This document shows, one piece after another, positions 27,737 through 40,062 of a DNA stretch of 64,000 nucleotides. The stretch spans positions 19,402,875 to 19,466,874 of the forward strand of contig OZ234495.1 of the NCBI GenBank assembly GCA_965153455.1, written 5' to 3'. This DNA comes from Sphagnum compactum (Eukaryota > Bryophyta > Sphagnopsida > Sphagnales). The translations under genes were made by a program, and so were the position numbers. Positions within the stretch are counted from its first letter, which is position 1. Each line of letters starts with the position of its first letter. The notes below the pieces were generated by a model. It saw nothing but the letters and a program-made list of their open reading frames with translations. It did no database searches and had not been told where the DNA came from.

Positions 27737-27943
27737 GCCTTCTGCCCTTCCCGAGATTTCACATGTCCCAATACCATGGCAGTTCAACTCATGACCACAT
27801 ATCGAGAGGGCATCATTTTCATGGTTGATGCTGCTGTTACAGCTACAACACATTGTAGCTGGAATTTGGCATGAAAAACCTTTCTTGACTCAATGTTTGG
27901 CCTTGTTGATTTGATTATTTTCTTTGCATTTAATACAGCTGCA

Positions 27944-29815
27944 TGAGAGTACATGCTTCACATATAGAAAGCAATAGCATATGCAAGGGAAGCACAAAAA
28001 GGGCCAATGAGAAAGACTGGTGAACCTTACATCACACATTGTGTTCATACTGCCAGGATCCTCGCAGCTTTGGTTCCAGCTCATGGCAAAAGGGTATGTT
28101 TTTTGGTCTGATTCTTCTGAAATCCTTGTAGTAGTATGCATGGTGGATTGTTCACATTTTTATTGAAAGCTTGGACGATTAACACTCATCTCCGTGCTCA
28201 AGCACTTTAATATGTTGACTGTGGATCCCAAGATTGTCTGAAAGTGAGAGAGAGGTTTGTGGCATGTCATGTTTTTGCACTTGGGTGGTCTGCATTGGTC
28301 TGCATTGGTTCTTTGAGAAACTTCTTCACACATCTACCATCAATCTGTATTCTATGATCTATTGAGAGTGTCACTGATCATGTAGACGTGGAAATTATGC
28401 ATGGAGGTCCCTGTAATTTGTCTCTGACATGAACCATCACTGGCCTGTGACTAACCTGTTCAATGGACAGCGTTAGGGTTGCTCCTCGTTCCTATGACTC
28501 AAGAGTTTTTGTCATGTTAAGTTCTGCAATTGGTAACAGACTTTTGGGGGCACTGATGCAACAGGCAGTCAATATGGTAGTGGCAGGTGTGCTTCATGAT
28601 GTGGTAGATGACACTGACCCTGATATACTGCTTGTTTTGTGCTGTGACATGAACTCCATGATCCATGATGAGCATTATAGTGACCAATGGCCTGTTTTGT
28701 CAGAGTGATTGATATCGATGTTGCCAGGCCTCAGCTGAATGTTACTTGAGATCAGTCCCCATTCTCCTTTTTGATTTGAAGTCAAGTGTTTTGGGCGGGC
28801 TCCTTGGATATGCAAATTTGAGAGTTGGTCAATAATAGAGAACCATTTGTGAGGCCTTGTTTTTTGTTTCTGCCAGCATGACCCACTGGAATTAAGGCAA
28901 TGTTATGGATCTTGCAGGTAGGTAGACAGCTTGCAAATGATGTTACTGGGTATGGTAAATGATCTGCGTGTTGTTCTTATCAGGCTTGCTGATCACCTGC
29001 GCAACATGTGGACTATGTATTCTCTCCATCCTGAATCAATGCACTACATGGGGCTTGCATTCAGCAAGAGTCTAGCATTTGGGGAGAGTAGGGAGAGAAG
29101 TTGTGAGGGGCATGAGGATGCAAATGATTCTTGGTTCAACATAGTTTTCCTCCAATAAAGGGACAATTTTCAACATGGTCAGTATAGCAAGAAAATTCAA
29201 ATAGTCACATCTACATTAACACCACTGAAAATGCAGACAGTGAACAAAAATCTACAAGTTCATTCAAGTATGGAAGAGAGGGAAAGAGTGCAGTTCAAAT
29301 GGGAAGTTCAAAATTTGAATGTCGTGTGTGTTTCTACAACTGCAGGCTTCTGATATCTTGTGTTTTGGTTGCTGCACAACAATGTTCAGGTATGTGTTTG
29401 CCTTCATCCAAGGCCTGGCATCACGACTGGGAGTTTGGGCTGTTAAAGCTGAACTGGAGGACCTTTGTTTTGCTGTTTTACAGATGAATCTTTTCTGCTA
29501 TTTCCCGAGGGTACATATGAGCTACAATCATGGAACAATAGATGCAGTATCAGCCTTATACTACACAATTACTTTGGAGGTCTTTTTGGATTGGAGCATT
29601 TGCAAGGCAGGCATAGTGTTGGAATCAAGTTTAAAAATTTCCCGTCCATGAGACTGGAGAACATTTTGTGCACATTATCTGTTTGCAGCTCTGGCAGCTC
29701 CTATAATGAACTATTGCTCATCTTGATAAAACAAATTCTGACACATTTCATTGGGACTCAGGAGCTTTTAAAAGCACTTGTGCCATCTGATGTGCTGTTG
29801 GATTGGAAGCAACCA
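27944..29815 (+). pseudogene. RelA/SpoT-homolog (RSH)-like pseudogene with retained exon-intron structure
   Basis: RSH proteins make and degrade the alarmone (p)ppGpp; plant members act in chloroplasts. Pieces appear in correct order. The segment 27971-28093 encodes MRKTGEPYITHC then ILAALVPAHGKR and ends at a good donor (GTATGT), with a stop (TAG, 27965-27967) just upstream. The HD-domain piece from an acceptor at 28565 reads AVNMVVAGVLHDVVDDT. A decayed VAGVSxLS-like stretch lies near 28716-28757. The piece 28925-29045 reads MLLGMVNDLRVVLIRLADHL, where family members have DDPRVVLIKLADRLHNMR. The piece 29412-29483 reads LASRLGVWAVKAELEDLCF. The piece 29756-29815 reads ELLKALVPSDVLLD. Introns separate the pieces, so this is not a processed copy. 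Stops, frameshift and altered core residues, plus absence of the synthetase half, indicate a truncated pseudogene. The RSH subclass is not resolved. Confidence 0.75.
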
Positions 29816-29872
29816 AATCAGGGACTGGGTGCACCTGCAACACTCAAATGCAACATGTAACCTGCTATATCA

Positions 29873-29917
29873 ACTCAGTTGAGGCTCATCCACAACTGAG
29901 TCATAATGGGTATCTGG
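29873..29917 (+). other. Hairpin followed by CTGG: candidate Helitron-type 3' end
   Basis: A perfect 9-bp stem (ACTCAGTTG at 29873-29881 and CAACTGAGT at 29893-29901, 11-nt loop) is followed 12 nt later by CTGG (29914-29917) and then T. Helitrons end in CTRR with a hairpin about 10-12 nt upstream and insert between A and T. The loop is longer than usual and no 5' TC end was located, so this is suggestive only. Confidence 0.25.
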
Positions 29918-29919
29918 TG

Positions 29920-32900
29920 GATGGTGCGCTGGTGGGTGCTGGTTCACTCTGGCTTATAGAGAAATGTGACATGGAAATTTGAAAATGGTCATAATAAGAA
30001 AAGTTAGAATTCTAATCCCATGATCAGTGTTGTTGTTTTTTTCTTTTGTAGTTTTCTTGTGTAGCATCCTTGCTGATCATCCCAAGAAAGACATAGCATT
30101 AAATGACAACAAAGTCCAAACAGTAGAGAACCTGATGAAAAACCACCCCAAACCTAAAAACTCAGTTGAAATGTGGTGAAATTAATTTGAGTTTCTAAAT
30201 CTTGTAATCATATAATAATTCTATAATCAGCCTCTTTATACCGGTGTTTTTAAAATTTCAATATTATGATTTAGCATCAGTTCTGAGCATCCTAATAAAG
30301 ATCTTGTTAAGGACACTTTGTTGAGTGTCTACATTGTTGAAAGGTGGCGAAAAACTGCTCTACAACAGAAAACTGTATCGCAAACATGATGATTCCCTTT
30401 CTAAATATTGTGAGCTTTTTTTTCAGAGAAAGAAAGTCTCTTGCAATGAAGAGATTTTTTTTTCTCTCTCTCTCTCTCTCAATAGTGTGAAAATTTGCAA
30501 CATTGGGGCAGGTATTTGATTCAGCACCAAGCCTCCATCGGGTATTATCAAGTATACATGTTTATGTCCAATAGAGGTAAAATTCTGAAAAACTCAGGCT
30601 CGCCTTATACCCAGAAATATTCCAGACTAATTACTTTCCTCCACCTCCTACATGGCAATTTGATTTTTCCAAATACATGTACCCAGATCTGGCCCAACCT
30701 CAAGAAATGGGTACGAATATTAGCCAAAAACTCGGAAACCTAAAACTACTTAAATAAATGTTGGAGTTCTAATTTAGGGTTAGGGTTGCAAGATGCAATG
30801 GACTAGTTGTCTAGTGTTTTTGTGTTTCTTCTTTTTTCCTGTTGCTTTTGATTTTCGATGCCTACATTTTGGCTTTCCATTAACATTGGAAGCACCAAGG
30901 TTGGTGGATGTTGTCATTGTGCTAGAAACTGTCACCATCAATGCACAATACTAACAACATAGCTTGAAGAAGCTACATATAATGTGTACATCTCTCAAGT
31001 AAAAGAAGGTAACCCCTCATTATTTTGCAATTTGGATTCAGTTGTTTATGGTGATTTGGGTTTGTTGAAAGCTTTGTGAAACAAAGAAGCAACAACAAAA
31101 TGTTTGAAAACTTGAAATTCATAGTACATGTCATGCAAGGGGCAATCACATTTCAAAACAAGGGTGGGGTTTAGGGTTTGTGGGTAAATAAGCTTGTTTT
31201 GTTGTTTTCTTGCCTCTTTTTCAGTGCTCAAGAGCTTTCGACTTCAAACTTTGGCTTGTTTTGTCAACTATTTTTTTGTACATTGAAAGGCATGTGAAAT
31301 ACAACAATAGTGGTAGAAAATTTTGATAGATTGTTATGACTTGGAAGCTGTTTTTTGTTGCAGTTTGAACTTCATGTTAAAACATATTTGTGGTGTATTT
31401 AGTGTGTCACCTATATTGAAACAACTCCATGAACTCGCAATGGCGGGGAATTATTTAAAAAAAATGTTCTTGAGATTTCTCATAACTTATTAAGTGTTTG
31501 CTCTTTGAATTCGTTCTAAAACCTAACAATTGAAAATCAATTTTGATTATGTGCAATTTCGGCTTCCCTCTCATTAATCCTTTTAATCTTGTGATTAGGT
31601 TTGTTTGTCATCATTTCTAGCCTTTCGTTTTATTGCTATAGACAACAGTCAATGGGTTATTTTTCAAGGCCATTGAGTAGCTTTCCTATTTAAAATCCTA
31701 ATAAGGAAACCTTCCAAGCTTTTACATGCAATGGTAGTAGTAGCAATGTGTAAGGGTACCCTTGCATGAAATTGGAAAATTGCAAACTCTTGAAACAATT
31801 GTTGTTGATGAATCCTACATAACTAAAATGTACATGCAAAATTTGTGGAAAAAAGGTTTGACTTGGAAATCTCACAATCATAATTATGCAACATGGGCAT
31901 TTAAAAGTAAATAATAACCAACCCATTGACCTTTTTAAAAACCAAACCATGCGTTGTATAGTTTGCCATGATGAAGTTGTTGGTCTTAAAATCTTAACCT
32001 TGTGCACAAGGTTATGAACAAGTCTAATTGTTTACCACAAGTACAATGGCATAACAACCATGAAAAACATGTTGATATTGAACATAATGCTTTAATTAAA
32101 GCATATGATTTAGAAAACAATCTACCCATTGAATGGTCAAATGGATCCTGAGCCAACCAAGAAAAAAACTATTGTAAGCCCGATTACCATTTCTAGGTCT
32201 TTTGTAATTTTTAATTAATTCAAAAAGGATCATGAAACATGATTTTTTGGAGGATGTCATGTTATTTGTGATTAAAGGGTTTTTGCCTATGAAGATAATG
32301 GAATTCATTTGGCTCTAGAAGGTGGTGTATAGAATTATGCCCAACAATGATGTTCTTGGGTTGGCAAGCTTTTTTGGAAGAGGTTTTGCCTACATTAGTG
32401 GGAAAAAATGGTAACATATGTGTAGTCAACATTGGATTCATGTTTGTTAACCACTTGCACTTTTGATTTATAGATGTTGAAGGGGGTTCATGATATTTTT
32501 ACAATTGTTGTTAATTTTATTTCTAGCGATTGAGAATGATGTTCAATGAGATTTATGTTAAGGTTATTCAACAATGCATTCTTCCAGGATTTTGAATTGT
32601 TTATTGGCTTTGTGTTTCATCCAACAATATGGGTAGATTGGTAGAGTGGGGGAAAATAATGGGTTAGTAGTATTTTGGATTTTTTGGGTGTTGGTTTTTG
32701 TGTCATGCATTTACACTTTGTTGTTTGTGTTTTTTGATCTTTTGGTCTTTCAAGTTTTTGTTGTTGTTGTCCTAGTTTAGTTTCTATCTATTCATGGGGT
32801 TTACTTTTGTGATGCATCCATACAAAGGCAAATGTGTGATTTCTTTTTTGATGGGGCTTATTTAATTATTGTTAGATTATTTAGTTTTTCAACGATGAAT

Positions 32901-35100
32901 TCTTACAAGATTTTGATTGTCTATTGTCTTTGTCTTTCGTTTAAGAATATGGGTACATTGGCAAAATGACAAGAATTAATGGTTTTTTTTGGCATTGGTT
33001 ATTGAGTCATGAATCTGTTTTTTGTTGTTTGTGTCATTGATCTTTTTGTGTTTTGGTCTTTTTGTTATGTAAGTCTCGTTTTTTGTTGTCATAATCTAGT
33101 TTTGTTTTTTGAAGGGGGCTTGTCAAAGTTGTTTGTTCTTTTTATTGCCCCAAGTTAATGGACACCCATGTGTAAATTTTGGGTGCACCTATCCAATTGA
33201 TGGGTTGTTTTGAAGTCTAACCATCTACTTGTTGGGTTTATTCTCAAATATGAATGTTGAGTAATTGATTTAATCATGCCAAGCTATATCATTTTTTTTT
33301 TGGGGTTGTCACTTGCCTTTTTGTATCAAAAGCTTTCATATCACTATGAAATGTAAAAACCAATTCATATGACTAATTTTTAAAATGAAATTTGTTTGAT
33401 AAACATACAAATAATTAGCTTCAATTCCTTTAAATCTTATTAAAATGGGATTCTTAACGAATTGATTTGAAAAGCTATGCAAGAATCGATTAAAATAAAA
33501 CACGTCAATTTTAAAATAAATTAAAATTTAATACATTATTTGTTTTCAAAATATAATTTTTGAAAATTAATTTGATGATATTTAAAGAATTTCAATAAAG
33601 CTTTGATGAAGATTTAATAACAAAAATCATTAATGAAATTAATTTTTAATTGATTAATTTGTTTATATTGTTGTTGCCTTTTATGTTATAAAAATTTATG
33701 ATTGCCCTAAGATAGTAGACATGCATGTATGGGGCAAACACAACTAGTTCCAATTGTGAAAGGCTATTTCCAATATGTTTTGATGGGCCTTATGTAACTT
33801 GTGTTCAAATTTTTCAATCTATCACGTATTAATATGTTTGATTTATCTTTTGCTAGGGTTTTTAATGGGGTTTGTTGTTTATTGATTATTTGTGTGTGGA
33901 TGGAATAGTGGATCATTAGTGAACATGGAAAAAAGGAAAAATTGCTCGTTGAAACCAATTTGACAAAACTCTCTTATTCTAATTCATTAGTTTTAAACGA
34001 TTAGGTTTAGAATTTAAAGTTTAGAAGAAAACGATGTTTTTATTTTTTCTCTGCCCGATAGTTGATTGGATGAAAATCTTTGAACCTTGTTGCATCATGA
34101 CATATAAAATATGTTATGAGGTGAAGGTCTACATTCAACATTTTGTGGAGTACATGGTTATTTGTATGTTGTAAGGAGGTGGGGGAAAAATTACAATTTT
34201 ATTTGTTTTTAGCATTTTTGAAATAATTTGGGTATATGTCAAAGACCTAGATGGGCCTTTTTCCTAAAGAACCAACAAGCTTTCCCAATGGGTATCTTTC
34301 AAAGAACTGGATAGCCTTTAAGACCTAGCATTTGTACTTGGCTGGGTTTCTGTTACAGACCCAGCTTGTATACCCGCCTACAAAACAATACAAACCTCTG
34401 ACCTAGCATTCAATGGGTTTCAAAAACTCTGAATCAGGCAATTCTTTGAAAAAAGACAATTTCAAAAAACTGGACCCAAGTGGTTCTTTAGATTTAAGAA
34501 AAAAAAGCCCCTGGAACCCAACTAGTATTTCAAAAATCAAATACCCGCCCCACATTGGTCAATACCCAATCGTGTCAGAGAAACTCCACCCACACCCCTC
34601 TATTTGGTGAGATCCATTCAAACAAAGTAGATTGGCATTCTGTGATCAATCTGACTAAATTTTATATGTAACTGTCACTCAAGAGAGATCCTGCCCTTCA
34701 CACTAAGTTTCTTAGGGTCACCACTATCACTTTCAAATCCCTGGTAGGATCTGACCCAAGAAGTACAAAATCCTGAAGCAACATGATGGAATCATGCAGC
34801 ACAGCAATGACAATTGAATCCCAAAATCCAAAACAACTTGGCTTAATACAGTGTGGTCCTTTTAATGTGGTTAATTTGATCCTGAGAAAACTCAGAGGCA
34901 AAGCATTTGCATTCTGGAACTTGAATGCAGTGCTATGACCTTTATAAACAGACAGGAACTATCAGGGTGTAATGTACCAACCACCCATAGCATCTTGTAA
35001 ATGGGTTGGATTTTGCAAACTTGCAGGAGAATTGCTCAACGAGCCCTGGATAAAAACTCAAACTAAAAGGGACTAACTTCCATCACTCAATTTCCCATTC
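29920..35100. other. Intergenic sequence, no gene recognised
   Basis: AT-rich spacer with a CT microsatellite at about 30463-30482 and T/G-rich low-complexity sequence at 32480-33120. Open frames here (for example 31690-32007 minus, 30495-30743 plus) match nothing known. The stretch 34900-35121 would hold the 3' UTR of the minus-strand malate dehydrogenase gene; no obvious AATAAA was pinned down. Confidence 0.5.
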
Positions 35101-35121
35101 CAAATGTGGGTGCAAAGGATA

Positions 35122-37947
35122 TTAAGAGGATTTGGGCTTGTGTACGAAATTAACCCCTTTCTCAATGCTTCCATGTAAGTCTGCTTTCATCTTTTCCAAT
35201 CCTTCCCTGCAAAGAATATTAAACAAAATCAGATATCTGCACCCCTGACCAGATGCATGAAGATTACATGCCACAATTATCTACATAAAACAAAATTGGG
35301 CTCACCTTTCGTAGCTGTTCAATGGACCAAGAGGAAAAATCTCCTCCACTCCATTTCGCCCGAGCCTCACCTTGGTAGCAAAGAAAGGAAACTCTGTCAC
35401 CTGCAAAAGGAGTCTCAGGTTGTTACAGAAGGTCATTTAAGAAGTCATTACTACACAACATTCTTGAAGAAAACCAACAAATCAGCCCATAATATGTGAG
35501 AGAATTCACAGAAAATATTCTTGCTCAGATAGGACAAAGGTGTTTCCCTACCTCTGATGCAACATATGCACACTCTATAATGCCAGTCTCTCCTTGTAGA
35601 GCTCGAAGACATGCCTCTCCAAACTTAGCTGCAGCATATGCCTGTCATCCATCACAAAAGCTCCCATACATCATACCAGGTCTAGACTCAACAGAAGGAG
35701 TGTATAGGAGGTTACAAACTCACCAACCTATGACCCAAGACTAAGGAAAGCTTGAGCCAGCAACTAACAGGCACTAACTACAATTGCAACATTGCACTTA
35801 CAAAGCTAGATCTAGACGCCCATAAGCAAAAGAGTACTTACTCACCATTGACAAAGTGGCCGAGCCTGTCCCTGCCTTTGCCTAAACACAGATCATGCAA
35901 CCCAAAAAGTCAGTTTTACAGAAGAAAAATACAGCTCTAGTTCAGCATCAGTTTTCAATCAGGCTGTAGAGAGAGATTGGCCTAGTGGGGACCAAATTAC
36001 CTCAACTACTTCTGTGCCACCATTCTGAATACGATTTGTCAGGTACTCCACCTCCTTCTCATTGAATGCAAATTTAGGGCTGACCTGGTTTCACAAATAG
36101 GCCACATGCACACATGTATAGTAAAATCAATCCCCAAAAGACTGATGAACAATATAACCACATATGGTTTGTATATGCGGCCTTTTCTGCCTCTTTATAG
36201 TCCCCATTCAAGGCATGATGGGCAGGACTTCTTGGGTCTACCTGACCTAACCATTGTTCAAATTCCACATGCCTATAGTGCAAATCATGAAAAGCAAAAT
36301 GCTATGGGGTGTGCTAGGTACAGGCCATTATGCATGTCACTAGGCACGATGGCCTGTTTCTGGCACATTCCATGATACATAATGGAAAGCAGAAAACTGA
36401 AGTACAACACAGTCAAAAGTGATGATCTGACCTGTGACAAGATCGGGAGAATGGTAACACCTGCGTGTCCACCTATGACTGGCACATTCACGTCCTTAGG
36501 ATCCACGCCGATCACCTCTGCCTGTACAATCCTCAAATTTTACACAATGGTATGTTGAGACATTCAGACTGATGGTATGACCAAACATCAACAACAAGGG
36601 TCAGGTACATAGATCCCAGAATGAGCCAAAATACATTCGCAGATGATTTTCACAAACTTGTAATGCTACCACATTGAATAAGTCATTTGCCAAAATCACC
36701 AATGGTTTTGCAGATGGAATCAGAAGGAATCATGCAGATGCAGAATCCATGAGACAACAAGTATGGGGAGGGGGGCCAGGCCAGCAGGCATATGAGGTTT
36801 ACCACAAATGTGTTCGCTCGAACAACATCAAGAGTAGTAACACCAAACAGATGTTTAGGGTCATATACACCGGCGATCTTCAGCACCTCAGCAGCAATGG
36901 GCACAGTGGAATTCACAGGGTTGCTGATTATATTGATGATTGCATGTGGACAATGCTTTGCAACACCTTCAATCAATGTGCGCACAATTCCAGCATTGAT
37001 GTTGAACAAGTCATCCCTTGTCATTCCTGGCTTCCTTGGGACTCCAGCTGGAATTATAACCAAATCCATCCCATCCAGTGCAGGGCCAAGCTGATCCTTC
37101 CCAAGATAGCCTCGCACCTTTACCCCCCCGCAACCATATGTGCCATGGATTTATTTTGTATCACAGACATCCAGGATACGCAGGAAAAACACATAGTAAT
37201 TTGCTTGCAATCCAACGCAAAAAAAAAAGAAGAAAGTTGCAAAGAACATGATTAGCAGCATACCACAGCAGAAGTGTTAGTGTGGCTCAGATCTGCAGTG
37301 ACACCAGGAGTGTTGAAAACATCATACAAATGCAAAGTGGACACCAGTGGATTCATCTTGAGCAGCAAGCTTAAGGGTTGTCCGATGCCGCCTGCTGCTC
37401 CCAACACTGCCACCTTAAATCCTGGTGCAGCTCCTTGTGCCCTTGTTGGCTCCCTCTCCAACCCTCCCATCTTGAGCCCCTGAAATTTGCCATGTTGGTA
37501 CATGAAACAGAATTGCAAACATGCTGCCGAGATCCTGAAGTAGATGAAGCCTCAAAGAAATGGAACATTCCCAAACCCCAATCCACACCGAAGAATTTGT
37601 ACACAGATTTTGCCAAAAATTGCAATTTGGGTACATTGTTTTCTCATGGGACCAAACAAAATCTGAAGGATATTTCCATCACCCAAAATCCAAACTCAAG
37701 AATGTATTCAACTAAAATTATGTAAAACCTGGCCAAACGAAGAAGGAAACCTTCAACAAAGAAAACCCTAAAAACAATAGAACAGAAATTTTCTCAACAT
37801 CTTGTGGTACCTAATATAGCAGGTTAAATGAAGAGAAAAGGAAAGAAAAATAAAATTGCACACCTGTGGAGGACAGGAAGAAGACAACATGTGGGACGAG
37901 ATGCGAGCTAGACGCATCTGGGCCTTCCTACCAGATCGCTGCTCCAT
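35122..37947 (-). CDS. PMDH: Peroxisomal (glyoxysomal-type) NAD-malate dehydrogenase, 9 exons, 364 aa
   Basis: It catalyses malate + NAD to oxaloacetate + NADH in peroxisomes/glyoxysomes. CDS exons on the minus strand, in order: 37947-37864, 37479-37264, 37117-36803, 36521-36432, 36084-36001, 35881-35846, 35641-35552, 35400-35306, 35206-35122. All eight introns are GT-AG, phases agree, and the total is 1095 nt with TAA. The start ATG (37945-37947) is in good context (G at -3 and +4). Residues 12-20, RLARISSHM, form a PTS2 peroxisomal signal; a Cys at 25 fits presequence processing. The NAD loop GAAGGIG is at 55-61. Substrate Arg 128, 134 and 200 and the catalytic pair Asp197/His224 (GGHAG) have the family spacing. 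NPVNSTVP is at 166-173. Length matches plant glyoxysomal MDH (about 355 aa). Exon 6 is only 36 nt. No defect is seen. A mitochondrial paralogue is less likely because of the PTS2. Confidence 0.97.
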
Positions 37948-38345
37948 TTCAACGTTTTCTTCCTGGGTAGTAGAGAAGGACCTCGAGAGTCAGTGTTGGG
38001 ATGGAATCTGGAGATGATGGATTGCTGTTGAACACGGACATGCGCTTTCTCTCTTGATCTCTCTCTCTCTCTCTCGCTTGCTTTTATTGTTGAAGTTTGT
38101 GTATAGCACACTCTGTCGCTGCGTGTGTGTATGTTTGTGTGGGTGTGTTGGGTAGCTTAGAATTGTAATCGGACGTGAGTGGCGATGACAATTCGGTGGA
38201 CCCAATATCCGTTTCCTGGTCGATGGAGTGCGCTGCGCGGCTCTTCCGGCAAACCCGCTCGCGCTTTCCACGCTCGAGTCCTGTGCTGCACGGCTGGTGG
38301 TGGGAGGATTCGAACCCCGGACCTCTCTCAGTTTCCATTTGGGGG
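37948..38345 (-). promoter_or_regulatory. Putative 5' UTR and promoter side of the malate dehydrogenase gene
   Basis: Upstream of the start codon (higher coordinates) the sequence becomes GC-richer and contains a GA/CT microsatellite at 38058-38075, which reads (GA)n in the direction of transcription. No good TATA box is seen. Plant genes with TC/GA-rich, TATA-less starts look like this. The extent is inferred from composition only. Confidence 0.45.
38306..38316 (-). promoter_or_regulatory. RNA polymerase III B-box-like motif (possible SINE remnant)
   Basis: The minus strand reads GGTTCGAATCC inside a short stem-capable context (CCGGGGTTCGAATCCTCC), a perfect match to the tRNA B-box/T-arm consensus. 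No clear A-box lies upstream on that strand; instead there is a GTGCACT triplication (38364-38384). It could be a tRNA-derived SINE piece near the malate dehydrogenase promoter, or chance. Confidence 0.3.
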
Positions 38346-38349
38346 GGGG

Positions 38350-38980
38350 CGGGGAGAGGGTCTGTGCACTGTGCACTGTGCACTGTTTGTTTATTATTAT
38401 TTTTTTCCAATTTTTTTTTTCATTTTTTGGGTGGCTCAGCCTAACCAGTTACCAAAGGTTTTTTAATTTTTTCTTTTTCAATATTTGATTAAGAGAAAAT
38501 TTCCAGAAATTTATCAAAATTAGTCAAATTTACATTAGAATTTCTTGAATTTTTTTTTTAGGGAACAAAAAAACCGCAGTGTAAAAAAAGTTTAAGTTAA
38601 GTTGATTTTGAGAGAGGCAAGCATTTGTTTTTTTTGGGTACTCAGATCAAAAATGTTAACTAACATCAAATTTTGGGTGGAATCCCAATAAGTGACACAT
38701 CATGTTAAGTAGAAATTAGCTTAACATCAAATCTTAAAAAACATAAATCTTGAAATTAGAACACAATGGTAGATAATGTTAGTTGGCAACCCATGAAAGA
38801 GGGCTTTAAATAAATATTAACTTAACAAAATGTTCTTCTAGAGTTCTAACTTCTCCTAGGTGTGAATGGCTTGAAAAAAAGTTGAATAATTTTTAGGTCA
38901 GTGCTAATTAATTAACATAGGCCATATTTTTAAACATGATGTTATCTAAATGTTAGCTTCCTTAATAATATATAGCCCGT
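38350..38980. other. Spacer with low-complexity tracts
   Basis: It contains a G run at 38341-38349, three exact copies of GTGCACT at 38364-38384 and T-rich tracts. The GC-rich open frames across 37990-38488 on both strands are low-complexity overlaps, not genes. Confidence 0.5.
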
Positions 38981-38982
38981 CA

Positions 38983-39190
38983 CAATGTTTCTTTGGTACA
39001 TTGGGCACTCCAAAAAATAGAAGCAATATGTCTAAAGTGCTTCCCTTTGGAGCCCCTTTATAGTTTGTATGTATGAAACATCAACTTTGGGCAAAACCTA
39101 TGGGATAAAGTGTGTTCTAGTTGGGAACATCTTGAGGAACACATTGAAAACTTGATGGGAACTCCTTGAGAATTCAATGGGAACACTCTG
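38983..39190 (+). repeat. Dispersed ~200-bp repeat, copy 1
   Basis: It shares ordered words with 43541-43745 in the same orientation: CTTTGG...CACTC...AAATAGAAGC, then ACCTATGGGATAAAGTG-like, GGGAACATC, then GAACNCATTGNNAACTTGATG. The function is unknown; probably a mobile-element piece. Confidence 0.7.
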
Positions 39191-39194
39191 GGGC

Positions 39195-40060
39195 AGTGAA
39201 AATTCCCTCCCTCCTTGCCCCCCCAAAACCGGTGATACAATATCATTTGTTCCCCACTCTCGTGTACTGGTTTGTGCTTTGCACCAACAAATCCAAATTT
39301 TCATGTGTAAATAAGAGCCCAATCCCATTTATAATAGGAAGAATTCGAGCTCCTTTACATTTGTGCTCATACACAATTCCATCCCTTCATTGCAAGGGCC
39401 GTGGGGGTAATCACAAGAATGGGGTCCAATTGTGATCCCACCATATCTCTTCATTGTGCAAAACAAAAAATTCATATAGGGAGAGATTGCTTGTCTTTGT
39501 GTCTCTCATGTTTCTTGGGTACCATGACTTCTTCTACGGTACCCAAAAGAAAAGGTGGATTTAAAAAAAAAAAAAAAAAGGGGTAGAAAAGTCACCTAAG
39601 TGGTCACGGCATGCCATCCATTCCTTCATTGGGTAAGGAGTGGATGGGGGGTTTTAGGGTTTGGGTTATGTGAGTGCACAAATTATTGCTTAAGTGCAAT
39701 TGCACTAAAATTTGTGTCCACCAACCCCACAGTTTTCAACAATTTCTCAATTGCCATAAGTTAGATGCATTGGATTTTATTGCCTATCTCCCAAATCAAG
39801 AGTTCAGGTTTCATCTCTACGGACACACAAATGCGTGAATGCATGGATTGTGTGTTTTTATCTCTTCATGACTTCATCATGTGTTCCATGTTCATGAATT
39901 CTGTTCAAGAGGGTTCCATGTTGTTCAAAAGGCAAGGTAACCCTCATTGGCCTTGCTCTCATTGGCCCGGTGATTCCATAACCCATCGATTCCTGGATGA
40001 AAACGTCATAACCGCTCTTTGAGTGGATGGATGAAAGGCAAGCATTAGGGATGGCTATGT
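39195..40060. other. Intergenic sequence
   Basis: A poly-A run lies at about 39563-39580. The open frames on the plus strand (39166-39435, 39765-40022) are without recognisable motifs. Confidence 0.45.
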
Positions 40061-40062
40061 CG

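Noticed and set aside
36674-37255. 193-codon plus-strand open frame
   Set aside because: It lies antisense across exon 3 of the malate dehydrogenase gene, whose minus-strand protein is unmistakable; the plus frame is a shadow.
37990-38488. Overlapping open frames on both strands, 80-130 codons
   Set aside because: They run through microsatellites and G tracts in a GC-rich promoter region, mutually overlap and have no family resemblance.
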